Part shown: one piece after another, positions 12,489-24,850 of the stretch
Layout: each line of letters begins with the position of its first letter
How positions within the stretch are numbered: the first letter of the stretch is position 1
Origin: Amphiura filiformis
Lineage: Eukaryota > Echinodermata > Ophiuroidea > Amphilepidida > Amphiuridae
NCBI RefSeq assembly: GCF_039555335.1
Contig: NC_092629.1
Location: 34,303,796-34,367,795 of the forward strand
Length of the DNA: 64,000 nt
Reading direction: 5' to 3'
Notes under the pieces: generated by a model
What the model saw: the letters and a program-made list of their open reading frames with translations, nothing else
Told to the model about the DNA's origin: nothing
The model's database searches: none
Position numbers and translations under genes: made by a program

Positions 12489-13465
12489 CACAGCGGTTTT
12501 TTTGTGGGACATGAGGCTGAGACAGAGGATGATTTAAGCACTTCCCAGCAAGTCTTGCGGTTAGCACAGCTGTGTGAGTGAACATGACACCACTACCCGC
12601 CCACTGCATACACACGTGCATGGTGAAATTTGAATTTTGACAGATATATTTACAATAAAAACACCTTCAAAAGGTCGGTCGATTTCACATTTTATGTCAT
12701 CTACAGAAGGTGTGAATTATCCTTCATGCATACATCACTTTAGATCTGAAATCGACCAACTAATAATGACACACGGGCAATTCTAAAACAACATCTTTTG
12801 CACAGAGTTCAATGGGGTTTGAAAAGTAAAGTGGCAGTTGAAACTCTAGTGATAACACTTTTACAGTGCATGATGGGGCTTCCTTAAATCATCCTCTGAG
12901 GCTGAGAGCACAGCAAACACACCAAATTGCACAAGGATTGTCGTGATATCAAATAAGTTAAGATTATTTGACATTCGTGGTATAATACAAATTTTATGGC
13001 AAATTGATATTTTTTTTATATTTAACAGTCCACGAAGTAAACTTTATGACTCTAATGATATGTAGTATGTTGCTGAGAGGGAAAAGCCGTCCATCATTTG
13101 AATATTTTGACCTTTGGTGGTATTGAAGATATATGTTTTTCCCCAAAGGACCTAAAAAAAAAAGATTTAGGTCGTTTTGGGAAAAATTGTATGTCTCCAA
13201 TAATAGTTCAAAATTTTCAAATGATATTGTCGGCGTTTCCTCCCAGCAAAATACATTTTAAGTACATATCATTAGATTTATAAAGTTTACTTCGAGGACT
13301 GGTCAAAAATATCTATTTTCAATAATTCGCCATGATTTGTATATAGCGAATTAAAAACAAAAATCAAAATTATTTGATATCAGAAGGACATTCCTCGAAT
13401 TCAGAAACAATTTGATGTGTCTGATATGCTCACATGTCCGACAAAAAATACTGTGCTATCCGATC
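12489..13465. mobile_element. Foldback element of the gtgggacatgagagcac family, interrupted
   Basis: Left end tttgtgggacatgagg and right end around gatatgctcacatgtccgac. The centre carries inverted halves (tattgaagatatatg). Related copies are at 14905-15355 and 62552-63200. Its left arm is split by the insertion at 12523-12898. Confidence 0.65.
12523..12898. mobile_element. 376-bp transposon with 9-bp target duplication
   Basis: Inverted ends cagaggatgatttaa and ttaaatcatcctctg. Target duplication aggctgaga at 12514-12522 and 12899-12907. A 9-bp duplication is usual for Mutator-like elements. There is no coding capacity. It is nested in the element at 12489-13465. Confidence 0.82.
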
Positions 13466-14904
13466 AATTAAGCCAAGTAAAAAAAAACTTTTTCTCAGCT
13501 GGACTTTTTGAAAAAGGAAGGATGCAAAAGAATCCTTGTTTTCGTTATCACTTCTGATTGGACATTGTAGCATTCAAGTCAATAGTATAATGGTATAAAG
13601 CACTTCACAAAAAGTAATTACCCCCTTTAGACGAGATGATAACTCAAAATCTACGCCCAAATTGTAAAACTGAATAGCAGAAAGAAAATCCAGTGATGTT
13701 CTGCAAATTTTGATATCTCATTTGCCTGAATAGCTCAAAATTTGTTGCCATGGTGACTCCTTGAATGAAAATAGATGCAGACTCATAGGCCTATCAAAGG
13801 TTGCACTGAAAAGCTCAAGTCAGTGTAGGCCTTACATTCTCTAAGACTGGAAGCATAGGCGTAGATCCGGGGAGGATGGGGTAAATCCCTATATTTTGCC
13901 AGGGGTCCATACAATCATTCCCCAGAATGTTGACGCCCCATACACTGCTTATCACGTGCAGATATAGGTAGTGTATGTGCTTCGTCCGTGATTCGGAAGT
14001 CACGTAAAGCCGTTGGTCCCGTGTACAGGAAGAGTCAAACACATCGTCGGTGCCCGCCTTTTATTTGGGACACCCTGTACACTGCAATTATAATAATGCT
14101 AATTAGTGGACACAATCCGGTGATGAAACATAATTAGAGATCTTTCATAACAATGTGAAGCTTGGTAGCTCTTGTTCGGCATTGCTTGAATATTAAGTTG
14201 AATTACAAATTAACCAAGCAACGCCGCGCCTGCATGGTATAATTAAATAAATCGCCAATCAATGGACCTGTTAATGAACATCATCATGAAAAGTGAAAAG
14301 ACACAACGCTTTGGGTTAATTTACATTTGTGTTTTGTTTGGACCTATAGAAATAAAAACAATTATAAAAATTCGAGCGGAAAAAGAGAACAATCCAGTGA
14401 TCGATGAAGGATCATGATAATAACAGCCCTGTACTTTAATTAATAAACATTATAGGTTTCGTTAATATAGGCCTACACAGGGAACACTCCCACCTGACGA
14501 AACCAGAATTAAATTTTGTATTGAATATTAAAATGAATTTTAAATGGGTTATCAACATTTTCTGAAAATCGACATTTTCATCGACATGCTCCATCGACAT
14601 TTTCAATCTTCGTTCATTGCGCTTCATCGATCTTTTGGTTTATTCCCAATAAAGGCTCTTTGTCTTCCTCTGCCAGTCGTTTTATATTCACTAAGGGTCG
14701 GTTCATAGTGCATATTCGAAGGCGAATATTCGGCTTCGAATACTTTTTGTGACGTCAAAATATATACGGCAACGAATACACGCCGAGTTGAATCGGATTA
14801 AATATCGCGCAACTGATAGCGAGATACTATTGATTTATATGAAAGGCTCGAGGTCACCTGAATATCGTTCGACGAACGATGATTTCAAAAATCCCCAATG
14901 AAAA

Positions 14905-15355
14905 TCAAGGGATCTGGAATGAGCGTTTTGAGCGTTTCGACAGTATTTTTGTGGGACATGAGAGCACATCAAACATATCGAATTACATTATGAATACGAA
15001 GAATGTCTTTCTGATATCAAATAATTTTCATTTTTTGAAATTCACGATATAATACAAACTTTATGACAAATTATTAAAATTTGATATTTTTCACATATTG
15101 ATATAACAGTCCTCGAAGTAAATATTATAAATCTAATGATATTTTCTTAAAGTGTATGTAGTTGGGAGGAAAAGCCGACGATCAATTGAAAATGTTGCCT
15201 TTCATATTGAAGATATGGATTTTTGTCCCCCAAAAGACCTAATTTTTTTTTTTGTGTTTTGGGGAAAAAATCCATATCTTCAATACGAAAGGTCAAAATT
15301 GTCAATTGATTGTCGGCTTTTCATCCCACCTACATACACTATAAGTAGCCTATAA
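14905..15355. mobile_element. Foldback element, gtgggacatgagagcac family (right arm shortened)
   Basis: The left arm includes cgacagtatttttgtgggac. The centre has inverted halves around the T-run at 15243 (aagatatggatttttg / aaaaatccatatcttc). It resembles 62552-63200. Confidence 0.7.
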
Positions 15356-16535
15356 TGCGGACCTATTTTCTCAATAATTATAAAATGCGACATTTTGGTG
15401 ACTCAAATTTATGTATAGGCTTTCCACTTTTATTTAAGCTATAATTCGCCACTCTTTCTGATTAATAAGTCCAGCCCAGCCCAAAATACCTCAAATAGTT
15501 TCTGTATTTTACCGGAACTCATTAGGGTTACACAAATGGCGCATTCATTTAGTGGTGTGCCCCTTTATTAGTGCGGTACAAGCGTACCCATTTTTATATG
15601 ATATGAAAGTAAAGGAAAATGCCTGGCAGGCAATAGCATTCCAATGCTGTAGTGATGGTAAGTAATGTTTTATGCAAATAATATGATATAGGCTTACAAA
15701 CATAACCTAAAGAATGTTTCCATATTTTAAATCGACTGATGCAGAAAAAAGTCCAAATTCAGATTTATGCCTCCACCCCGGTTTTACATAAATAATGTTT
15801 GGCCCCAGTTCTAGGTCCCCATATCATGGCCATATGCACTGCCCCTGGCAGACGATGTGTGAGGGTCTGGGATGGTAAATCATTGGTTATTGATATAAAA
15901 ATGCGTTTGCCATGGAGGTTCAACCATTTTTGTCATCTTTTCCGCACTAGCGGAATTCTTGACGTTTTAGCCCCAATAAACGATGTTATTTTGGGCGGAA
16001 TAAAGATGTAATGCGTTGTTATCAGTCAAATTCATAATTATAATTAATAATTAAGAGGGCAAAATAAGTAATATGTAGGAATGGATATATAGCGCTTTGC
16101 AACAAATATCTTCATAAACTATGCAGAACAACCAAAACCACGAGCGTTGGTATCCTATCATTGCGTGTTCTTTTAAAATAAATTCTTGTTTATTTCTATA
16201 ATTTGTGAATCAGGCATTAAAACACACTTAGGCCCTAGCAATGTAGGCCTACACAAGTTCGGAACGAGACTTTTTATCTTTTGACGCGTATTTCGGTCAA
16301 ATGCCAAAATTGATTGCTCAATGAATCATGAAATGAGAACAGTACTACTTTGATGATACCGATCTCAAGTGGATATCAGCCAATGAAAAAAGTATTCACC
16401 GGAAATATATTTGTGGGAGTTGAATTTTGTTGAACTCGACAGATATATATTTGGTGGGTCACCGTGGGTGGTCTCATATATAACACTTGTGAGGGCTGTC
16501 ATATTAGTCGTCGCTTCAATCATATCTTATGATAT

Positions 16536-16559
16536 TTATATATTTATTTATTTATATAT

Positions 16560-16634
<75 letters not shown>

Positions 16635-16690
16635 TTGACTTATTTATTGACTTATTTATTTATTTTTTATTTATTTACTTATTTATCTAT
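16536..16690. repeat. TTTA microsatellite
   Basis: About 30 units of tttat, nearly uninterrupted from 16540 to 16635 and then degenerate. An apparent 75-residue frame here is repeat-driven. Confidence 0.95.
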
Positions 16691-16812
16691 TGACTCATTC
16701 ATTTCTTGATTTGCTTTGCAGTTGAAACCTACAAGAAGGTATGGGTCAACCTCCGCGCCTGTTACAGGCAGGTCGTAAATGCCCCAAAAAGCAAATCTTT
16801 TTGACTCCTATT

Positions 16813-17310
16813 CAGGTCAGGGGCGTAACCAGACCTGACCTTCCGGGGGGGGAGCAAGATTGAAAAATTTCCCAATTTCTGATCAAAAGAGGTGGAGTCG
16901 GTGGGGTCCAGGGGTCCAGGCGGGGATCAAGGGGGCTGAGCGCCATGAAGCTCCTGGTAGTTTTGGCATATTAGAAAATATCAGTGTTTCAGAGTACAAA
17001 TTTCACAATGAAAGTAGTAGGCCTACAGATCTTCTCTCTTTCTTTCCCTTTTCTCTTCTCCCTTGATCCCTTCCCTTTCTCTTCTCCCTTCCCCTTTTCT
17101 TCCCTCTTTTTCTTTTCTTCTTTCCCTTTCTTCCCTCTTTCTTTCCTTTTTCTCTTCTCCTTCCCTTTTTCTCTTCTTTCCCCTTCTCTTCCCTCTTTTT
17201 TCTTCCTCTTTTCTCTCTTTCCCCTTTTCCCTTCCCAATTTTTTACTCTCCTTCCAGGTTTTTGTGTCCGGGGGCAGCTTGCACCCCGGCCCCCACTGGT
17301 TACGCCACTG
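16813..17310. mobile_element. hAT-type element, 498 bp, with polypyrimidine core
   Basis: Ends caggtcaggggcgtaac and gttacgccactg. 8-bp target duplication ctcctatt at 16805-16812 and 17311-17318. The interior at 17030-17240 is an almost pure C/T tract. Confidence 0.8.
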
Positions 17311-17486
17311 CTCCTATTTAGACCCATTTATACAGACATTAAATCATGACAATAGTTCACTAATGGAGAATAAGATTTTATTAACTTCGTTAAAGAAATT
17401 CTCTAAATTTTGCTTACCTTGGTCAACGGGCAATACTTGTTAACAGTCGGGCAACGCTGTAAATTGTAGAAATATATCTTTCTCCG

Positions 17487-17580
17487 GTTCATAGTTTTAT
17501 ATTCGAAGCCGCATATATTTTGACGCCCAAAACGTATTCGAAGCCGAATATTCGGCTTCGAATATTCACTTTGAACCAGC
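17487..17580. repeat. Small foldback related to 14698-14795
   Basis: ggttcatagt...tattcgaag is inverted as cttcgaatattcactttgaacc. The related copy near 14700 shares ggcgaatattcggcttcgaa. Confidence 0.55.
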
Positions 17581-17621
17581 CTTAACATTCGATTTTGTTC
17601 CTTTATGACATTTAACAATGG

Positions 17622-17961
17622 GCTATTCCAAAAAATAAGTGCACACCCCCTATAGAGGAGTAACTTTTCAATCAAAGAAATGTCTGGATTTCCAGGTCTG
17701 CTTTCTGAAAATGACTGGAATTCCAGTTGCAAATGTCACTTGAAAAAGCCTGGAAATCCAATGAAATGAAGGGAAAATCACGGAAATGTCCAAAATGAGC
17801 TCTCAAATTGAGGATTTTTGATTTTGAACAATTTTTCTGCTGGATTTTTTCGCCTTTGGACACTTTAAAAGCCTGGATTTCCAACAGTCACGACTGGACA
17901 AAAAGTCTGGATATCCGAACTCCTCTATAGGGGGTGTGCATCCATTTTCTGGAATAGCCCA
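17622..17961. mobile_element. 340-bp MITE
   Basis: Inverted ends gggctattccaaaaaa and tttctggaatagccc, then gcacaccccctatagaggag at the left, inverted at the right. It is distinct inside from the more common gggctattcca family. Confidence 0.75.
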
Positions 17962-18089
17962 ATATACCGGTTGCATCTTTTAATCAATTTGCGCTCGAGC
18001 ACGAGTCCATATAAAAAGCAATAAAATTAAACTAAATGATGTGCGACAAAGAACAAAATTATCAGCTCTGATGGTCGCGAGTAATTTTT

Positions 18090-18330
18090 TGATGAAATAT
18101 TTATCGGGCAGGATAAACCTCCATGTACTTTTGGCATTTGAACAATTAAAACAAAACTGCCAACAAGTTAGGCCTACATACGAGGTAATGACACAAAGAG
18201 GATTTTTTTCTGACGAATCGTTGGGCAGGATTGTACTTTGGCCCTTAAACATGTTTAAAACACAACTGCCAAGAGGTTACACAAGATGTTTTGTTTTAAA
18301 CATGTTCAGGGGCCAACGATACAAAACTGA
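18090..18330. repeat. Dispersed repeat shared with 60724-60843
   Basis: The segment with gttgggcaggat, aaacatgtttaaaac, gccaa.aggttac and ttttaaacatgttcaggggc recurs at 60724-60843. Confidence 0.65.
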
Positions 18331-19019
18331 TGCGTGCTAGTGGTTGAAGTGGAATAATGTTAAACAAGAAGAGTCTTTAAAAAAGACACAGTTCACGAAT
18401 CAGGTGTAGGCCTATAGTCACTTGTTGTAACTTTCCATTTTCATATCTAACCTACTCTGCACTGATCTTACAATAAATTAGTGATTTGAGGCATAAAGAT
18501 ACCTACATCCTGACTCTGACTTATATAACTCTCCAGCAATCAAACTGTCCAATTCAATTATACCATGCAAATAATAACCGTGGCCCACTAGAGCTCTAAG
18601 TTAAGATAAGCAAACATTACTGGGTAGATAACAGGAACTTAATTTCGTCAGTTGGAAGTATATAATTGAGTAAATCGCCTGTATCAAAATAGCAGTGTAT
18701 TTTTCATATATGCAGTAATATGCTCAGCCTTATCACAAAATAAACAGTAGCATTGACCTTACCCACCAATCAGTAAAGCCTATTATAATCATGTGATGGC
18801 TCAATCCAATAGTAAACATGCTTAGAGAAAAGAGGCAACAAAATAGTCCTGTCTGCCATTGTCTCAATACAAGATAAGATGTGCTAAAAAGTCCTTGTCA
18901 TGTGGGGCAGGATTAAATAAAGGGATACAAACCTAGGTATGAGACATTAGAAATTATTTCCTAGCCTCTTAACCACAGGGTTGATGGGCTACAATATCTA
19001 TTCAAGACACAGTGTATGT

Positions 19020-19231
19020 ATTAAGCCCCGTATCCATAGGCTGTTCCCTTGTGGCATGTGCCCTTGTTCCGTGTTCACTTGTTCCCATGTGACCTGCCAC
19101 ACAGAAGTGGCCGTAGCGGCCACTAAGCAAAACAAAGGTTCGTTGTCTGTGTGGCAGGTCACATGGGAACAAGTGAACACGGAACAAGGGCACACGCCAC
19201 AAGGGAACAGCCTATGGATACGGGGCCTTAA
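19020..19231. mobile_element. 212-bp foldback with ~80-bp arms
   Basis: ccccgtatccataggctgtt at the left is mirrored by aacagcctatggatacgggg at the right. The arms are nearly identical with a centre of roughly 40 bp. The same peptide-like frames appear on both strands for this reason. Confidence 0.88.
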
Positions 19232-19624
19232 GGGATAAACTGTGCATATGAGATATGGGTTCAAGTGGGGGAAATGTTCACTTCGTACAAGAAATAACAA
19301 TGTTCCATATTTTATGACCAGAATAGTGACCTTTATTCGATTAAAAATTCATGTCAATGCATGCTTGATTGAGTGTCAATTTAGGCCTACAAAGCTTTCA
19401 GTGAAAATTAATGTCCAAGATCTTTCCATCCAGACATAATTATTTGAATGTTGATATTATAGGGCCCCTATATAGATCTCAATGTCAAACACGACTCTGA
19501 GGACACAGCTCCTTAACCCAATATACTTCTGCAGTCTAACCTTTGGATTGACTGGGTACAAAATTCATGTTCCACAACTTTGAGCTGAGGTCAAAAGTGA
19601 GCCTGCTTTGTTCAAGTTAATAAA

Positions 19625-19875
19625 TAAATAAAACAAATAAATTTCGGAATGTATAGCGCATTTTCCAGAGGATTCAAAGCGCTGTAATTTCGCTGCGTGG
19701 TGAATCATCACAATCAGATCGCATCAACTAGGCTGGTTGCAGCCGAACATGGCGCAATCCTATCCGCACTTATAGATTGTAACATCCACCCATTTTCTGC
19801 AGCTCCCCAAATTCCATTGGGTGGAGGAAGTTTTTGATAATCAAACAACTAATCACCGATTATAGAGGTCATTGA
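19625..19875. repeat. SINE-like repeat fragment
   Basis: The sequence with tatagcgcattttcca, attcaaagcgctg and ttgggtgga..agtttttgata shares its last part with the SINE at 56235-56450. Confidence 0.45.
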
Positions 19876-20084
19876 GCGAAGCCATCAGGAATGAGATCAG
19901 TATATGGCTTATTGCTAAGTACAAACTTTGACTTCAAAGTTGACTTCTTCAGTATAGGAAATGTACAGAACTACATTATGTTCAATCGATGTTATGTCAC
20001 TTCCTCAATGTGATCATGGTGATGCGTACGTGTATCTACCTGCAAGATTCATAATGTAGCCTAAGTCAAAGCCTTGTGATACCT

Positions 20085-20205
20085 GGTGGCTCATCTTCCC
20101 ATCTCCTGATAGAAACCATTCCAACTGCGTACAACGAATTATTTTTGTACGCATAGTGCGCTAAAGTGTCAAACTTCTTATACGCACTGACTAACGCAAC
20201 CATAG
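20085..20205 (-). pseudogene. Truncated duplicate of the Tctex1 3' end
   Basis: The sequence parallels 20225-20360 (acgcatagtgcgc, gtgtcaaactt, acgcactgact are shared) and encodes the last ~40 codons with indels and a stop. It lies just downstream of the Tctex1 copy in the same orientation, as a local tandem duplication of its C-terminal part. Confidence 0.75.
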
Positions 20206-20244
20206 CTGAGTCAAAATCTTGAGACGCCTGGTGGAGCATCTTCC

Positions 20245-20698
20245 CTACTCTTGATAGATACCGTAAACCATTCCAACAGCATACAAAGAATTATTGTTGT
20301 ACGCATAGTGCGCATAAGTGTCAAACTTCTCATTCCATACGCACTGACTGACGCAACTCAAAGTCCCTTTATCCGCTGATCCAATTGTCACAACACTAAC
20401 AATCTTATACCGTGGACTTCCAATGAGCTTCACACGTGCTTTGATAGCATCTGCAAGTTGCTTACATAAACCTGGACATTTATCAGCGTCGTATTTTTTC
20501 AGATTCCAACTCGGCTTCTAACACATCTCTGATTGTATCCTCGGCTCTTTTGGTAGGAAATTTGCGATCAGGTTCCATTTTGTATGTACATTCTAAACGG
20601 ACTTGCTGCGGCGGCATATTTACGGGTGGATGAACACTTGTTTGCCCCCCACTCCGTTGCGTTGATGCCGAAAGTTTGCTTGCCACAATCTGTGCCAT
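20245..20698 (-). pseudogene. Intronless Tctex1-type dynein light chain with one +1 A frameshift
   Basis: The frame starts MAQIVASKLSASTQRSGGQT at 20698 and runs through a Tctex1 domain: YKMEPDRKFPTKRAEDTIRD, then, after the frameshift, KLIGSPRYKIVSVVTIGSAD, CVWNEKFDTYAHYAYNNNSL and AVGMVYGIYQE, stop at 20245. PRYKIV, the C-W-x-x-x-x-D-T run and the final VYGIYQE are hallmarks of Tctex1 light chains (DYNLT family), which are subunits of cytoplasmic or axonemal dynein. At about 20490 a run of six A on the coding strand (TCTGAAAAAATACG) breaks the frame; five A would give EKYDADKCPG and about 150 residues in total. No introns are present in a region where other genes have many, so this is probably a retrocopy. 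It may be intact if the extra A is a homopolymer error. Confidence 0.85.
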
Positions 20699-20719
20699 TA
20701 TTGCGATATCTATATAGGT

Positions 20720-22980
20720 CGTTCCAATATTTTTGTCAAGTTGATTTATTCAGTTCAATGTACGGTTTACTCTACGTGTTGGAATGAACTGATGAATACA
20801 ATATTGTATGCCAGACGATTTAAGGGTTGTTACCGGGGTTGCTATAATGTTGCTATGTTCAAAAGTACTTAACCGTTTGTTGCACTCGCATTAAGTCTGC
20901 AGGAGTCCGGAGAGAGGAAAAAAGTCACGTTCGGATGATGAAATTTAATGTCTTTGATGAACTTCAAACTGACCTCCTCTTCAGTCCAATTAAGTTCCAA
21001 TTGGAAGTCACAATATCAAACGAATCATATCAATATGACTGACAAAAGCATTGCATTAAAGTTGATGTGATCTGCACTAGGCATTAATTTTTGCAAGTTT
21101 AAATTGCACTGTCGTCTGCTACCGCGACTGCAGAATTACTGAAAAGCCACCAGCAATATCGTCTGCAAAAAATTGGCTTGACTTGATGCAATACATCAAT
21201 CAAAAAACTGTCTGAAAATGTCTTCTATCGTAACTTGCTACCTGCTGTACCAATCCATGACATGTATGTTTTCGTCTGGTTGTCCTGATTCTCCTGCAGT
21301 TGCGAAGAGAAATGAGATAGTCTGTCTGAGAAGAAGGTAGTCGATATCATCCTATTCAAACGATTCGTCTAGATCTATAAAAGATTGATTTTAGTTTATA
21401 CGGTTTCAATTTTCAAGGTGGACATCCCGGGGGCAGTTCGCATATTGACGTGCCGCATTATGTAGGCTACCTCTTAATATTATTAGACCCCTTTTTCTTC
21501 TGCAAATCTGTCATCATGACCCCCTTTTAATCTTCAAAACATACTGAATGCCCTATTTTTTGACAACACTGACATACCCCTTAAAAGTCGTACGCCTGGT
21601 ACAGGTACGTCGCGTCGATGCGTCACCCCTCTTTCATATTAGAGTTCCCCCCCCCTCCCCCGCCCTGAGGTGGAAGTATAACTTAAACTGTTTGTTACTC
21701 GTTGTCTTGCATGCATGCATGCAGACAGTATTCTGTATCGATAATGCAAAGCAAATACTTGTGAACGTGGCGTGGGTAAATAGTCTCGTTATAAAGTTAG
21801 CAGTTTTATCCATGGTTACTTCCGTGAAGTGATGGACCTATTTATTCTGCAGTTCTTGAATGTAATAATCTGTAGGCCTATAGCCAACTTGAGACAGGTA
21901 GCATTACCCCATAGTTTGCTCCTATAGAAATTTGCTAATTGTGCGCGCAAAAACCTAAACCATAATAACTTATCCTGTCGCCAATTAAAGGTGAGCTGGA
22001 TATAGGCCTACGTGGCCAATCATTTGCCCAAACCCCATCCCCCCAATGTCAAAACGAAATCTACGCCACTGCTACTGTCTCATTCTTGTAGCTTTTAAAA
22101 TAATATTCATGATAACAGAAAGTTTGGTGGACTCCTGGACCGATTTTAGATTTTTTACCGAATTCAATCCTCGACAGGCGAACTCTACACCCAATGACCC
22201 CCTCCCCCCTTTCTTTTTTAGAAGTTTACATGCGCATTTTGAATATATTGAACCGATGATGATTAATTTTTCACATTTTTCACTGTCAATGATGCCCACT
22301 TTTTAGCGGTCCCACACTGAATGACCCATTTTCTTGGGAGTCACTTACGTATTTGTCTACCCCCCCCCTCGAATTCAAACGAAAGATACAGGCGATCATT
22401 GTCCCCTTTTCAAATTTGATTTAATGCAACGCACAACATAACATTTTTTTCGTGAAGTATATCCAAGGCATTATGGATTTCAATATATCTGAAGACGAAC
22501 CTGAACAAAGAGCAATCATGAATTTATTATAATTACAATCAATCAAGAATGGGTCTAGGTTCGATCGACCAGACAGCTGCATGTGGGGTTCTCCTATTGA
22601 CCCTTTGATGGGGAGGGGGAAGTACTTTCACATTTTTGAAACGTTATAAACATATTATAAACGCGTTTTGGTTTTGGTCAAAACGCCCTATTTAAAGGAG
22701 GATTTTGTGATCTTAGCATCCTCTTTTTATGACATTTTTCAGTAGATATCCACGAAAAACGCTTATTCCAAAATTTCAGTTGATTCCGATTTTGCGTTTG
22801 CGAGTTATGCATGATTATGTGTTTTACACTGCTCCATAGACAATATGTTGTAATTTCGTTCTGGTGCACCAGAACGAAATTCAAATTTGGCGATATTTTT
22901 GCTAAACGAATTAATCCGCAAGAAATATTTGGTACATAAACATTATGTATAGCCAGCGGTATCCAGTGGTGTAAAAATCT
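20720..22980. other. Gene-free stretch
   Basis: No exon is recognised. It contains fragments of the dispersed accccctttt family (21485-21600, 22190-22340) and otherwise AT-rich sequence. Confidence 0.55.
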
Positions 22981-23099
22981 CAACTTTTTTTGGGAAAAGT
23001 GGGGGGATGAGGCTGTGGATCACGAAATGCTCCTTTAAATGTCGGGTTATCATTATTGGTTATATGAATATGAAGGTCATGAAAACAGTTTAAAATGTG

Positions 23100-23459
23100 T
23101 AAGGGGGTACTACACCCCTGCCCAATTTTGTGGCTATTTTTGCATTTTTTTCCAAAAATTATAGCGCATTGGTGACAAGTAAGATATGTATAATATAGGG
23201 GCAAGGACTACAACTACTGCACTGGAAATTTTATTTCAGCACAAACAACAGTTGTGGAGTTACAGTCAAAAATGAGGGAAAACCAATATTTGATCAATAA
23301 ATCAATAACTACTTGTCTTGAGTTGCCAAATTTTCAGTGCAGTAGTTGTAGTCCTTGCCCCTATAATATACATATCTTACTTGTCACCAATGCGCGATAA
23401 TATTTGAGAAAAATGCAAAAACTAGGCACAAAATTGGCCAGGGGTGTAGTACCCCCTTA
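23100..23459. mobile_element. 360-bp MITE with ~130-bp inverted repeats
   Basis: Ends taagggggtactacacccc and ggggtgtagtaccccctta. Inner arms share ggggcaaggactacaactac and its inverse. The flanking bases would allow a TA target. Confidence 0.85.
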
Positions 23460-23974
23460 ATTAAGGGTTATGAAAAAAAAACCAGAATGTTATTTCATAG
23501 GCCTAGTGTAAAATATTTGTTGGCAAACAATTTTGCACAATATTTTGTCAACTCTTAATCACGTTAGGGAACAAACCAAAAGATCGATGACGTCCTATAA
23601 ACGAAACTAGTTAAGGGGAGGGGTAAAAATACTCGATTACGTTTGTAAAAAAACATCGGTCTGAAGAATGTGTCATTATTAAGTTGTAAGCTTTTCTTCA
23701 TCAAAATGGTCTTTGTATCAAAAACAAACATTGCAACCGATGTCTACTAATAGTAATAAATAAATGAAAAAAAAAATCATCGTATCTCCGGTAATACGAA
23801 TTTCTTGCACCATTCTTGATAAGTTAACTGAAGAAACATATCATCTCAATTAGTAAGTTTAATAGCGGGTTCGCCGTCGGACAAGTTTGGAACTGTCAAG
23901 CTTTTGTTAGGAGTAGCTCTGACCTCTTCATGACAAAATACCTAAAAATGAGATATGCGTCCCTTGCCTACTGA

Positions 23975-24565
23975 TGGCTCAGAAAAGAGCCGTTCACAGA
24001 AGACTGCCTCTTGTTAACAGCGAACAAGCAGACCCCGCCTATCTGCTAAAGTAAGAAGTTTGGTGGCTCTGAAAAGAGCCGTTCACTGAAGACTGTACCT
24101 TGTCAACAGAGAACAAGCAGACCTCGCATATCTAAGTAAAGGGTTTGGTGGCTACGAAAAGAGCTGTTCACTGAAGACTCCCTTGTCAACAGAGAACAAG
24201 CAGACCTCGCCTATCTGCGAAAGTAAAAGGTTTGGTGGCTCTGTAAAGAGCCGGTCACTGAAGACTGCATCTTGTCAACAGAGAACAAGCAGACCTCGCA
24301 TATCTAAGTAAAGGGTTTGGTGGCTACGAAAAGAGCTGTTCACTGAAGACTCCCTTGTCAACAGAGAACAAGCAGACCTCGCCTATCTGCGAAAGTAAAA
24401 GGTTTGGTGGCTCTGTAAAGAGCTGTTCACTGAAGACAGTCCCTTCAACAGAGAACAATCAGACTTTGCTTATCAGCTAAAGGAAATGTTTTAGTGGCTC
24501 TGAAAAGAGCCATTCAATGAATACTGTCCCTTGTCAACAGAAAACAAGCAGACCCCGTCTAAACA
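23975..24565 (-). repeat. 85-89 bp tandem array, each unit carrying a histone mRNA-type 3' stem-loop
   Basis: Seven units start at 23975, 24064, 24149, 24237, 24322, 24409 and 24496. On the minus strand each has the hairpin ggctcttttcagagcc, or a variant, with aac just 5' and acca just 3'. These match the metazoan replication-dependent histone 3' end consensus bound by SLBP. The hairpin is exact in the units at 24064 and 24496. It is intact with a TTAC loop at 24237, and has stem mismatches at 24149, 24322 and 24409. The remainder of the unit (gagaacaagcagacctcgc and flanks) is not histone-like. No purine-rich downstream element (AAGAAAGA-like) and no histone ORF is seen nearby. Confidence 0.85.
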
Positions 24566-24759
24566 AAGTAAGTTGCCCCGTACCTCTCTTTGTGTCATTT
24601 TAAATAAATAGGATGCCTCTTGCCTATGAAGTCAGTTATCATTAGACTAATTCCAATCAGCCGTCTACACTTCGCATGTACTGATGTGTATGCTTCGTAG
24701 TGACGACTGATTATCTAACAGCCAATATCATGACGGACTTCTGAAAACTATTCAATGCG

Positions 24760-24850
24760 ACTTTGGTTGTGCGCCGTAGCGCGACTGACTAGCGGCGCCC
24801 GTGTACCGCGTCGCTGTACCGCGCCGCTGTGACAAGATCGCGCTCTGAAC
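24760..24850. other. Short CpG-rich block
   Basis: A GC- and CpG-rich stretch (gcgccgtagcgcgactgact and onward) in otherwise AT-rich DNA. No gene start was recognised beside it. Confidence 0.4.

Noticed and set aside
16984-17443. Overlapping Ser/Phe/Pro-rich and Lys/Glu-rich frames on both strands
   Set aside because: They are translations of the polypyrimidine core of a hAT element.
18998-19300. Cys- and His-rich frames on both strands resembling small zinc fingers
   Set aside because: They are mirror images produced by a palindrome.
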